DNA from: Steroidobacteraceae bacterium
GTDB lineage: Bacteria > Pseudomonadota > Gammaproteobacteria > Steroidobacterales > Steroidobacteraceae
DNA: 6,994 bases
Direction: 5' to 3'
NCBI GenBank assembly: GCA_021325695.1
Contig: JAJTCR010000065.1
Location: 1 to 6,994, forward strand
Part shown: in pieces, positions 1 through 6,738 of the stretch
How positions within the stretch are numbered: the first letter of the stretch is position 1
Layout of the letters: each line of letters begins with the position of its first letter
Position numbers and translations under genes: made by a program
The notes under the pieces: generated by a model
The model's input: only the letters and a program-made list of their open reading frames with translations
Told to the model about the DNA's origin: nothing
Databases searched by the model: none

Positions 1-25
1 CACGACGACAACGTTCGGACCACCC

Positions 26-29
26 AAGG
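26..29 (+). promoter_or_regulatory. Ribosome binding site of the DUF4145-like gene
   Basis: AAGG lies 8 bases before the ATG at 38, a normal Shine-Dalgarno distance. It favours this start over the next in-frame ATG at 101, which would cut just before the first zinc-ribbon cysteine pair. It is the only reasonably placed Shine-Dalgarno sequence I find among the gene starts in this window. Confidence 0.55.
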
Positions 30-37
30 CTGACGCC

Positions 38-751
38 ATGTCCGTCTACGTCGATTCGAACGGGCGCCTGCACCACGACCAGGAACGCAGCCTTGCGGTC
101 ATGTGCCCGCACTGCCAGGTCTACACGCACATCACCGCGGTCTCCGTCCCGCAGTTTCCGGAACTGGTCGCGAGCCGGCCAAACCACGTCGGCGTCGTCT
201 ATCGCTGCGACTCCTGCAGCGCACCGATTTTCCTCAAATTCGCCGTCAAGATGTACGCGGCCAACCGGGTCGAGCTCGCCAGCAACTTCGTCGAGCTCGA
301 ACGTGCGAAGGAGAAGTTCAACTTCACCTACCTGCCCGAGGACGTCGAACGACTGTTCCGCGAGGCGCTCGGTTGCTACACGGCGGGCTTCTTCAATGCA
401 TTCCCGTCGATGTGCCGGCGCACGGCCCAGGCGGTGTTCCAGGACCTCGGTGAGAACGGCCGCCTGCGACTCGTCGAGCAGGTCCGCGAAGCGCGCGAAC
501 TGGCCGAGATCGACGACGACACTTTCGCGGTCGTGAAGAAGGTGCTCTTCGGCGCCGACACGGACCCGGCCCCGCAACTGCCCGAACTGACCGCGAGCGA
601 AGCTGGCGTGCTGCTCGAACTGGTCAAGGACATGCTGTACGAAACCTACGTCCGCAAGGGCAAGCTGCAGCAGGCGATGATGGTGCGACGTTTCTTCGCC
701 GAGGAAACGCTCGACAAGATCACGCCGATCGGAAGAGTGTCTGGTGTCTAG
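38..751 (+). CDS. Zinc-ribbon, DUF4145-like protein of unknown function
   Basis: This is an intact 237-residue protein with no signal peptide or membrane segment, so probably cytoplasmic. Two cysteine pairs, CPHC (C23, C26) and CDSC (C57, C60), with about 30 residues between them look like a zinc ribbon. From about residue 100 the chain is mostly helical, with amphipathic stretches near 100-135 (including MCRRTAQ at 125-131), 143-172 and 187-225. This arrangement resembles DUF4145 proteins, a family of unknown biochemical function that also occurs fused to restriction and defence proteins. DUF4145 has been linked to HEPN-like folds (from memory). However, this protein has no histidine after residue 50, so the helical half cannot carry the RX4-6H motif of HEPN ribonucleases. 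The gene ends 15 bases before an intrinsic terminator and is convergent with purL. The ATG at 38 is chosen because of the AAGG upstream. The last seven codons, after ITP, use less favoured codons (GGA, AGA, TCT, GGT) and may be a non-conserved tail. Coding status is confident, the family call moderate and the function unknown. Confidence 0.85.
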   Translation: MSVYVDSNGRLHHDQERSLAVMCPHCQVYTHITAVSVPQFPELVASRPNHVGVVYRCDSCSAPIFLKFAVKMYAANRVELASNFVELERAKEKFNFTYLPEDVERLFREALGCYTAGFFNAFPSMCRRTAQAVFQDLGENGRLRLVEQVREARELAEIDDDTFAVVKKVLFGADTDPAPQLPELTASEAGVLLELVKDMLYETYVRKGKLQQAMMVRRFFAEETLDKITPIGRVSGV

Positions 752-757
752 TGTTCG
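737..757. repeat. Degenerate tandem heptads spanning a stop codon
   Basis: Three consecutive 7-mers, GTGTCTG, GTGTCTA and GTGTTCG, cover the last codons and the TAG stop (749-751) of the DUF4145-like gene. In another register they read CTGGTGT and CTAGTGT, related to the CTAGTGG-type heptads on the other side of the terminator. The array is short and imperfect, so chance is possible. Confidence 0.4.
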
Positions 758-765
758 GCCGGAAG

Positions 766-793
766 AAGGCCGGCGATGCCGGCCTTTTCGTTT
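766..793 (+). terminator. Intrinsic terminator after the DUF4145-like gene
   Basis: A perfect 9-bp stem, AAGGCCGGC (766-774) and GCCGGCCTT (778-786), closes on a GAT loop and runs into TTTTCGTTT. It starts 15 bases after the TAG stop, the classic layout. Read on the minus strand, the same hairpin lies about 40 bases after the purL stop, but there the tail is only CTTCCGG. Termination of purL transcripts here is possible but weaker. Confidence 0.85.
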
Positions 794-794
794 C

Positions 795-822
795 CTACTA
801 ACCACTAGCCACTGGCCACTTC
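795..822 (-). repeat. Four degenerate tandem heptads (CTAGTGG type) after purL
   Basis: Read on the minus strand from 822 down to 795, the sequence splits into four 7-mers: GAAGTGG, CCAGTGG, CTAGTGG and TTAGTAG. They begin three bases after the purL stop codon and fill most of the space before the shared terminator. The core CACTAG (803-808) is the reverse complement of CTAGTG (748-753) on the far side of the terminator, so related heptads flank it in inverted orientation. Function is unknown. Confidence 0.5.
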
Positions 823-824
823 CT

Positions 825-3800
825 TCAATCCACCCACACCCGTGCGTTGCGGAACAGGCGCGTCCAGCCGCCGTCCTCGCCCCAGTCCTCCGGATGCCAG
901 GAGTTCTGGACGGTGCGATAGACCCGCTCCGGGTGTGGCATCAGGATGGTCGCGCGCCCGTCGCCCGTCGTGAGGCCGGTAATCCCATACGGTGAACCGT
1001 TCGGGTTCGACGGGTACGTGGTGGCCACCCGTCCGTGGTTGTCGACCCAGCGCAAGCTCACCAGTCCGCCCTCCGCGCACTGGCGCGCGGCGGCCTCGTC
1101 GGCGAACTCCGCGCGACCTTCGCCGTGCGCGACCGCGATCGGCAGCACCGAGCCTTCCATCGAACGGAAGAAGATCGACGGCGTCGGCAGCACTTCCACG
1201 AGCGCGACGCGACCTTCGAACTGCTCCGAACGGTTGCGCACGAACCGCGGCCAATGCGCGGCGCCCGGAATCAGCGTCTTCAGCGCCGACATCATCTGGC
1301 AGCCGTTGCAGATGCCGAGCGTGAAACTGTCGGGCCGCGCGAAGAACTGCGCGAACTGCTCGCGCAATTCCACGTTGAACAGGATCGACTTGGCCCAACC
1401 CTCGCCCGCACCGAGCACGTCGCCATAGGAGAAGCCGCCGCAGGCGACCAGTCCCTTGAAGCGATCGAGCGAGATGCGCCCGGCGATCAGGTCCGTCATG
1501 TGCACGTCGGCGGGACTGAAGCCGGCGCGATCGAAGACCGCCGCCATCTCCACCTGGCTGTTCACGCCCTGTTCGCGCAGGATCGCGACCTCCGGTCGGA
1601 TGCCGCGCGACACGTACGGCGCGGCCACGTTCTCCGAGGGGTCGTACGTCAGGTGCGCGAACAGCCCGGGATCCTTCGGATCGACGGCACGCTCGTGTTC
1701 TTCCTGCGCGCACGCCGGGTTGTCGCGCAGCGACTGCATGCGGAAACTCGTTTCGGACCACGCCGTGCGCAACTCCGTGCGCGTGGTTTCCAGCACCGAG
1801 TGGCCGGCCGCATCCGCGATGCACACGCGGTCCATCGCCTCGACCGCGCCGAGGTCGTGAACGGACGGTCCCAGCCCCACCGCCGCGAAGGCGGCGCGCA
1901 CCTCGTCGATGCGCGCGGTCTGCACCTGCACCACGGCGCCGAGCTCCTCGGTGAACAGTTCTGCGACCGCAGCCTCGCGCGTGGCCGACGTGAGCCGCAC
2001 GTCGAGCCCGCAGTGACCGGCGAAGGCCATCTCGGCAAGCGTCGCGAGCAAGCCGCCGTCGGAGCGATCGTGATACGCCAGCAGCAACCCGGCGCGACGC
2101 AGCCGAACGATCGCCTCGACGAAGCTGCGCAGTCGCTGTGGATCGTCGCAGTCGGGTGCGCCGGAGCCCAGGCGACCGAATACCTGCGCGAGGCACGAGC
2201 CGCCCAGTCGGTTGCGCCCCCCGCCGAGGTCGACCAGCAGCAAGCGGGTAGCGCCGCGGTCGAGCCGCAGCTGCGGCGTGAGCGTGCGGCGGACGTCCTC
2301 GACCGGCGCGAAGGCGGAGATGATCAGCGACACCGGGGCCACGACCCGCTTCGTCTCACCGTCGGCGGACCACACGGTCCTCATCGAGAGCGAATCCTTG
2401 CCGACCGGGATCGCAATGCCGAGCGCCGGGCAGAATTCCTCGCCGACCGCGCGCACGGTGTCGTGCAGGTCGGCGTCCTCGCCCGGCTCGCCGCAAGCGG
2501 CCATCCAGTTCGCGGACAGCCGGACGTCCTCGATGCGTCGAACGTCCGCAGCGACGATGTTCGTGACGGCCTCGGCCACCGCCATGCGACCCGAGGCCTC
2601 GGCGTCGAGCAGCGCGAGTGGCGTGCGCTCGCCGATCGCCATTGCCTCGCCGTGCGTCGAGAAATAATCGGTGCAGGTGACCGCGACGTCGCTGACCGGC
2701 ACCTGCCAGGGACCCACGAGCGGATCGCGGCTGATCATGCCGCCCACGGAGCGATCGCCGATCGTGACCAGGAAGGTCTTGTCGGCGACGGTCGGCAACC
2801 GCAGCACGCGCAGCGCCGCTTCGCGCACGTCGCCGACGTCCCGGGCGGTAAAGTCGTCCGTTGCGTGCGGCAGGCGCTTCACGTCGCGCGTCATGCGCGG
2901 CGGCTTGCCGAGCAGCGTGTCGAGCGGCATGTCGACCGGCACGTTGCCGAACCGTGGATCGACGACGTGCAGTTGGCCGTCGTCAGTCACCTCGCCGACC
3001 ACCGCGAACGGGCACCGTTCGCGGTCGCACAGTGCGCCGAACGCCGCGAGTTGTTCCGCCGCGATCACGAGCACGTAGCGCTCCTGCGACTCGTTGCACC
3101 AGAGTTCGAGCGGCGACATGCCGGGCTCGTCGCTCGGTATCTTGCGCAGGTCGATGCGGCCGCCCGTGTTGCCGCCGTGATGCACCGACTCGGGGATCGC
3201 GTTGGACAGGCCGCCTGCGCCGACGTCGTGGATCAGCAGGATCGGGTTGTCCTCGCCCATCGCCCAGCAGGCATCGATGACTTCCTGTGCGCGACGTTGC
3301 ATCTCGGGATTGCCGCGCTGCACCGAGGCGAAATCGAGGTCGGCCGAACTCGAGCCCGCCCCCATCGACGACGCCGCCCCGCCACCCAGTCCAATCAGCA
3401 TCGAGGGGCCGCCCAGCACCACGATCTTGGCGCCCGCAACGACCGGGGCCTTTTCGACGTGCTGTCGACGCACGTTGCCGAGCCCGCCCGCGATCATGAT
3501 CGGCTTGTGGTAACCGCGCAGCGGCGAGCGACCCTCGGACTCGACGTTCTGCTCGAACGTCCGGAAATAGCCGTAGATGTTCGGCCGGCCGAACTCGTTG
3601 TTGAAGGCGGCCGCGCCGATCGGACCTTCGAGCATGATCTGCAGCGCCGGGACGATGCGGTCCGGCTTGCCGAAGTCCTGTTCCCACGGCTGCACGTGGC
3701 CCGGAATGCGCAGGTTGGAGACCGAGAAGCCGACGAGGCCCGCCTTCGGCTTCGCGCCGCGCCCGGTCGCCCCCTCGTCGCGGATTTCGCCGCCGGAGCC

Positions 3801-4733
3801 GGTGGCGGCGCCCGGAAACGGCGAGATTGCCGTCGGGTGGTTGTGCGTCTCGACCTTGATCAGGATGTCGATCGGTTCGACCGCGCCCTCGTATCCGGCA
3901 CCGCCCGGCTGTGCAAACCAGCGCCGGCCGGGCCAGCCTTCGATCACCGCGGCGTTGTCGCGATAGGCCGACAGCACGCCCTGGGGGTTGCAGCGATGCG
4001 TGTTGCGGATCATGCCGAACAGCGACTTCTCGCTGCGCACGCCGTCGACGATCCATTCGGCGTTGAAGATCTTGTGGCGGCAGTGCTCCGAGTTCGCCTG
4101 CGCGAACATCATGAGTTCCACGTCGGTCGGGTCGCGCCGCATCTGGTCGCGGAACGCGGCGACGAGATAGTCGATCTCGTCGTCGGACAGCGCGAGACCA
4201 AGTTCGCCGTTGGCGTGGTCGAGCGCCCCGCGGCCCCGAGCGAGCACGGGCACCGTCGCGAGCGGTTGTGGCGCGTGGTGCGCGAACAGTCCTTCGGCGG
4301 CATCGATCGAATCGAGCACCGTCTCGGTCATCCGGTCGTGGATCAGCGCGCCGATCGCCGCCTGTTCCGCGGCCAGCAGCGGCACCGGCGACTGCACGTA
4401 GAACGCGATGCCGCGCTCGATGCGCGAGACGTTCTCGAGACCGCAGACGTGGGCGATGTCGGTGGCCTTGCTCGACCAGGGCGAGACGGTGCCGAAACGC
4501 GGCACCACGAACAGCGCTTCCCCTTCGGGCTCCGTGGCGTCGATCGCGGGACCGTAGCGCAGCAGCGCCTCGAGGACGCTCCCTTCGCGGGCCGTGAGCG
4601 GGGCACGCGTGTCGACGAAATGGACGAACCGGGTGTCGATCGCCTCGACCTGCGCGACGCGTTCACGGAGGGCGGCCAGCAGCTTGTCGAGACGGAAATC
4701 GGAGAGCGCGGGAGCGCCGCTGAATGTGAGCAT
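825..4733 (-). CDS. purL: Phosphoribosylformylglycinamidine synthase (FGAM synthase)
   Basis: PurL catalyses the fourth step of de novo purine synthesis in the cytoplasm: FGAR + glutamine + ATP gives FGAM + glutamate + ADP + Pi. This is the large single-chain form. Its 1,302 residues compare with about 1,295 in Escherichia coli/Salmonella, and it is intact. The order is an N-terminal PurS-like part (about 1-150), a linker (about 170-220), two AIRS-type synthetase halves (about 220-1000) and a class I glutamine amidotransferase (about 1047-1302). The signature NSEHCRHK lies at 214-221, with H217 the likely synthetase-site histidine. The amidotransferase triad is visible as C1142 in ICNGCQMM and H1267/E1269 in MPHPER, each seven residues later than C1135, H1260 and E1262 of the Salmonella enzyme. 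EDNPILLIHDVGAGG (494-508) and HDRSDGG (888-894) are typical internal motifs. The ATG at 4733 gives the expected N-terminus, MLTFSGAPALS, but has no clear Shine-Dalgarno sequence. The DUF1820 gene lies 95 bp upstream on the same strand. Codon bias is extreme (see findings). Confidence 0.98.
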   Translation of the reverse strand: MLTFSGAPALSDFRLDKLLAALRERVAQVEAIDTRFVHFVDTRAPLTAREGSVLEALLRYGPAIDATEPEGEALFVVPRFGTVSPWSSKATDIAHVCGLENVSRIERGIAFYVQSPVPLLAAEQAAIGALIHDRMTETVLDSIDAAEGLFAHHAPQPLATVPVLARGRGALDHANGELGLALSDDEIDYLVAAFRDQMRRDPTDVELMMFAQANSEHCRHKIFNAEWIVDGVRSEKSLFGMIRNTHRCNPQGVLSAYRDNAAVIEGWPGRRWFAQPGGAGYEGAVEPIDILIKVETHNHPTAISPFPGAATGSGGEIRDEGATGRGAKPKAGLVGFSVSNLRIPGHVQPWEQDFGKPDRIVPALQIMLEGPIGAAAFNNEFGRPNIYGYFRTFEQNVESEGRSPLRGYHKPIMIAGGLGNVRRQHVEKAPVVAGAKIVVLGGPSMLIGLGGGAASSMGAGSSSADLDFASVQRGNPEMQRRAQEVIDACWAMGEDNPILLIHDVGAGGLSNAIPESVHHGGNTGGRIDLRKIPSDEPGMSPLELWCNESQERYVLVIAAEQLAAFGALCDRERCPFAVVGEVTDDGQLHVVDPRFGNVPVDMPLDTLLGKPPRMTRDVKRLPHATDDFTARDVGDVREAALRVLRLPTVADKTFLVTIGDRSVGGMISRDPLVGPWQVPVSDVAVTCTDYFSTHGEAMAIGERTPLALLDAEASGRMAVAEAVTNIVAADVRRIEDVRLSANWMAACGEPGEDADLHDTVRAVGEEFCPALGIAIPVGKDSLSMRTVWSADGETKRVVAPVSLIISAFAPVEDVRRTLTPQLRLDRGATRLLLVDLGGGRNRLGGSCLAQVFGRLGSGAPDCDDPQRLRSFVEAIVRLRRAGLLLAYHDRSDGGLLATLAEMAFAGHCGLDVRLTSATREAAVAELFTEELGAVVQVQTARIDEVRAAFAAVGLGPSVHDLGAVEAMDRVCIADAAGHSVLETTRTELRTAWSETSFRMQSLRDNPACAQEEHERAVDPKDPGLFAHLTYDPSENVAAPYVSRGIRPEVAILREQGVNSQVEMAAVFDRAGFSPADVHMTDLIAGRISLDRFKGLVACGGFSYGDVLGAGEGWAKSILFNVELREQFAQFFARPDSFTLGICNGCQMMSALKTLIPGAAHWPRFVRNRSEQFEGRVALVEVLPTPSIFFRSMEGSVLPIAVAHGEGRAEFADEAAARQCAEGGLVSLRWVDNHGRVATTYPSNPNGSPYGITGLTTGDGRATILMPHPERVYRTVQNSWHPEDWGEDGGWTRLFRNARVWVD

Positions 4734-4768
4734 GAGCGAGGGCGCCGCCGTTCAGCAGGGAGCCGCGA

Positions 4769-4774
4769 ATGATA
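4769..4774 (-). promoter_or_regulatory. Possible purL promoter -10 element
   Basis: In the 95-bp gap before purL, the minus strand reads TATCAT, one mismatch from TATAAT, about 36 bases before the purL ATG. The hexamer 17 bases further upstream (TGGCTG) is a poor -35. No purine-repressor-like 16-bp palindrome is evident in the gap. If this promoter is real, purL can be transcribed independently of the DUF1820 gene. Confidence 0.3.
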
Positions 4775-4828
4775 CCGGAGCGGGTGTTATGCAGCCAGCA
4801 CGCGGGAGCGTAAGCCCCTGCCGCTACA

Positions 4829-5173
4829 CTACTTTTCGCGCGTACCGGGACCGCTGGGCGGCGTATAGACCGGGAACGGAAACTGCGCCACGTTCGAGCC
4901 CGCCCCCTCCGACACCTTGCTCACGCCCGACTTCCGCACCTCGTCGATGCGGATCACCGAGTGCAGCGGCAGGTACGTCCGTTTCACGCCGGCGAATTCG
5001 GTCTGGATCTTCTCCTCTGACGGGTCGACGACGAGCGTGGTCTTCTCGCCGAAGATCAGTTCCTCGACCTCTATGAAACCGAACATCTGGCCATGGCCGA
5101 CCTTGCGGGCGTAGATCTCGAAGACCTTGCCCTGGTTGTGGAAAATGACCTTGAAAATGTGACTGGCAGCCAT
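4829..5173 (-). CDS. DUF1820 family protein
   Basis: This small protein of 114 residues has no signal peptide or membrane helix and is probably cytoplasmic. The N-terminal motif FHNQGKVFEIYAR (11-23), the middle GFIEVEELIFGE (32-43) and AGVKRTYLPLHSVIRIDEV (61-79) match my memory of DUF1820, a gammaproteobacterial family of about 110 residues. No biochemical function is known to me. The alternating hydrophobic pattern suggests a beta-rich core, and the tail from about residue 88 (Gly/Pro-rich, FPFPVYTPPSGPG at 98-110) is probably flexible. The frame is also open back to a GTG at 5206, adding 11 residues. I choose the ATG at 5173 because it fits the family length and because the best promoter would start transcription near 5200, downstream of that GTG. 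No clear Shine-Dalgarno sequence precedes the ATG. purL follows 95 bp downstream on the same strand with no terminator between, so co-transcription is plausible. Confidence 0.9.
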   Translation of the reverse strand: MAASHIFKVIFHNQGKVFEIYARKVGHGQMFGFIEVEELIFGEKTTLVVDPSEEKIQTEFAGVKRTYLPLHSVIRIDEVRKSGVSKVSEGAGSNVAQFPFPVYTPPSGPGTREK

Positions 5174-5181
5174 TCGGCCGG

Positions 5182-5193
5182 CACGCTTGCGTG
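5182..5193. promoter_or_regulatory. Small inverted repeat, possible operator or leader hairpin
   Basis: CACGC-TT-GCGTG is a perfect 5-bp inverted repeat with a 2-base centre. It lies between the predicted DUF1820 transcription start (about 5200) and its ATG (5173), and beside the AT-rich patch that could serve the FHA gene on the other strand. It could bind a regulator controlling both genes, or form a small hairpin in the DUF1820 leader. It is short enough to be chance. Confidence 0.3.
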
Positions 5194-5206
5194 ATAGGGT
5201 CGTCAC

Positions 5207-5235
5207 ATATTACAAGGGACGCGTAGCAGCGTCAG
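5207..5235 (-). promoter_or_regulatory. Predicted sigma70-type promoter of the DUF1820 gene
   Basis: On the minus strand, CTGACG (5230-5235; 4 of 6 match to TTGACA) is followed by exactly 17 bases and TAATAT (5207-5212; 4 of 6 match to TATAAT). This is the most AT-rich patch in the divergent region. Transcription would start near 5200, giving a leader of about 27 bases to the ATG at 5173. This is pattern matching only. Confidence 0.5.
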
Positions 5236-5300
5236 CCGCAACGGGCACCTGTGGACCGGCGGGAGCCGGCGGAACGATACGCGCCGACAACCGAACAACG

Positions 5301-6728
5301 ATGGCACTCAAGCTGCGCGTCATCAGCGAGCATTATCGCCAACTCGGCGAGAATCGTTCGCGCGTGTTCGGCGTGAACGGCGGCACCGTCGGGCGTGCAC
5401 CCGACAACGACTGGGTCCTGCCCGACTCGCGCCGCGTCGTCTCCGGCCATCACTGCGTGCTGCAGTACCACGGCGGCAAGTTCTGGCTCAACGACATCAG
5501 CACCAACGGCGTCTACGTCAACGACGCCGACGATCCGGTGTCCACCGCGGGCGGTCGCGTCGAACTGCACGACGGCGATCGATTGCGCATCGGCGACTAC
5601 GACATCGTCGTCTCGGTCGACCAGCGCATCGACTTCCTGCCCGCCGCCTCGGACGAACACTCCGCGGCCAAGCACCTCGACGCCGGCATCGGTCACAGCC
5701 TCGACCTCGACAGCCTGCTCGAGCCGCGTGATGCGGCGGAGTCGGGCTCCCTGCCGATTCACAATGCCTTCGGCGTGAAGGTCGACTCCGAGGCGCGCGC
5801 CGCATTGCTCAACGCGCTGCAGAAATCCGTCTCGCAGGAACCCGTGCTGGCGGGTGCAACGCCCGGGCGTGCCGACTCGATCGCTCCGCAATTCGCGCCC
5901 ACCGCGACGCAGCGGATCACGCCACAAATCGCCCCCGCGCCGGTCGCGACTGCGAGTCCGCCGGCTGTGGCCACGCCGGCCCCGCCGGCCACTCCCGAGT
6001 GGGCGCTGCGCACGCGACAGATCACGCGCGAGGAACTGGCCGAGGCGCTGGCGCGACGCCAGAGCCGCGCCGACGCGCGTGAACGCTCCGTGCCGTTCTA
6101 CCAGCAGGCGAGCACGTGGGCCGATTTGCGTTCCGCCGTGCAGGCCTTCTGCCGCGGTGCCGGCATCGACGCGAATTCGCTCACGCCGGAAGCGCAGGCC
6201 ATGTTGCCGCTGGTCGCCGGACAGTTGCTGCGCGAGGCCGTCGTCGGCCTCAACGACATCGCCGTCGCACGTGCGAGCGGCCCGGCCGGAGCGAAAGTGG
6301 CGGCGGTGCCGGCGCCCCCGGGCGGCAGCAGCAATCCGCTGCGCACGTCGTCGAGTGTCGAGCAGGCGATCCAGCGCCTGTTCGAGTCGCACAACCGCCT
6401 CTACGCGGGTCCTGTCGAATCGCTGCGCGACGTGCTGCAGGAGATCAAGGAGCACGAGGCGGCGCTTGCCGCCGGCATGCGCGCCGGGCTCGCCGCGGTG
6501 CTCGAGCAACTTTCGCCGAGCAACGTCGCGGACCAGTTCGAGCAGGGCCGCGCCCGCATGCTGGCGCCCGGCCAGGACCCGCGACCGAAGTACTGGGAGT
6601 TCTACGCGGATTTCTACCGCGTGCTGAAGCAGCAGGCGGGCGGCGAGGAATTGTCGCGTCCGTTCATCGAAGCCTTCGGCCAGGAGTACGCGCGCGCCCG
6701 CGCGCATCTGCGCACCCGGCGCTCCTGA
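5301..6728 (+). CDS. tagH: Type VI secretion FHA-domain protein TagH
   Basis: This 475-residue, probably cytoplasmic protein has two domains. The N-terminal FHA domain (about 1-110) keeps the phosphothreonine-binding residues: G31-R32 in TVGRAPDND, S48 and H51 in VVSGHH, and N69-G70 in STNGVYVN. A linker (about 115-232) follows, rich in Ala, Pro and Thr between 185 and 232. The C-terminal domain matches the TagH/T6SS-FHA C-terminal family, with EAQAMLPLVAGQLLREAVVGL (297-317, a helix typical of the family), SNPLR (344-348), AALAAGMRAGLAAVLEQLSP (387-406) and YWEFYADFY (431-439). FHA proteins of this type, such as Pseudomonas Fha1, help phosphorylation-dependent control of type VI secretion assembly. 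The frame is open back to a TTG at 5187, but that extension overlaps the promoter region and contains a TCA codon, absent from the rest of the gene. The ATG at 5301 starts a typical FHA N-terminus (MALKLRVIS), though without a clear Shine-Dalgarno sequence. Its neighbours are unrelated to secretion and it appears to be transcribed alone. Confidence 0.9.
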   Translation: MALKLRVISEHYRQLGENRSRVFGVNGGTVGRAPDNDWVLPDSRRVVSGHHCVLQYHGGKFWLNDISTNGVYVNDADDPVSTAGGRVELHDGDRLRIGDYDIVVSVDQRIDFLPAASDEHSAAKHLDAGIGHSLDLDSLLEPRDAAESGSLPIHNAFGVKVDSEARAALLNALQKSVSQEPVLAGATPGRADSIAPQFAPTATQRITPQIAPAPVATASPPAVATPAPPATPEWALRTRQITREELAEALARRQSRADARERSVPFYQQASTWADLRSAVQAFCRGAGIDANSLTPEAQAMLPLVAGQLLREAVVGLNDIAVARASGPAGAKVAAVPAPPGGSSNPLRTSSSVEQAIQRLFESHNRLYAGPVESLRDVLQEIKEHEAALAAGMRAGLAAVLEQLSPSNVADQFEQGRARMLAPGQDPRPKYWEFYADFYRVLKQQAGGEELSRPFIEAFGQEYARARAHLRTRRS

Positions 6729-6738
6729 GCTTTCTCGT

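Noticed and set aside
1..33. Possible last 10 codons of an upstream gene ending at the TGA at 31-33
   Set aside because: The frame is open, and a stop 4 bases before the next ATG would be typical of an operon. Ten codons in GC-rich DNA are no evidence, and no family can be recognised.
727..737. GATCGGAAGAG, identical to the start of a common sequencing adapter
   Set aside because: The match stops after 11 bases and the next bases follow neither standard adapter. The frame continues to a stop followed by a well-placed terminator, so contamination or a misjoin is unlikely, though read coverage across it would settle this.
805..2196. A 463-codon minus-strand open frame in another frame within purL
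   Set aside because: It overlaps the well-supported amidotransferase half of purL and is dominated by Arg, Gly and Ala, as expected from frame-shifted GC-rich coding sequence. The purL frame itself is continuous, so no frameshift is implied.
1035..4772. A 1,245-codon plus-strand open frame opposite purL
   Set aside because: It is in exact codon register with purL and exists because purL almost never uses TTA, CTA or TCA. Its composition (very rich in Arg, His and Ala) is what reversed GC-rich codons give, and it has no recognisable domain.
4802..4824. GC-rich inverted pieces just after the DUF1820 stop, considered as a terminator
   Set aside because: Only broken pairing (GCGG with CCGC, GGG with CCC) and no T tract on the minus strand, so I do not call a terminator between DUF1820 and purL.
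5256..5269. CCGGC-GGGA-GCCGG hairpin in the tagH leader, considered as a riboswitch or attenuator
   Set aside because: It is a single short GC stem with no alternative pairing, T run or conserved RNA motif. Such stems are common in DNA this GC-rich.
5232..6707. A 491-codon minus-strand open frame opposite tagH
   Set aside because: This is the same in-register shadow effect. Its stop at 5232-5234 is the complement of a TCA in the non-coding leader. No family is recognisable, while the plus strand encodes a clear FHA/TagH protein.
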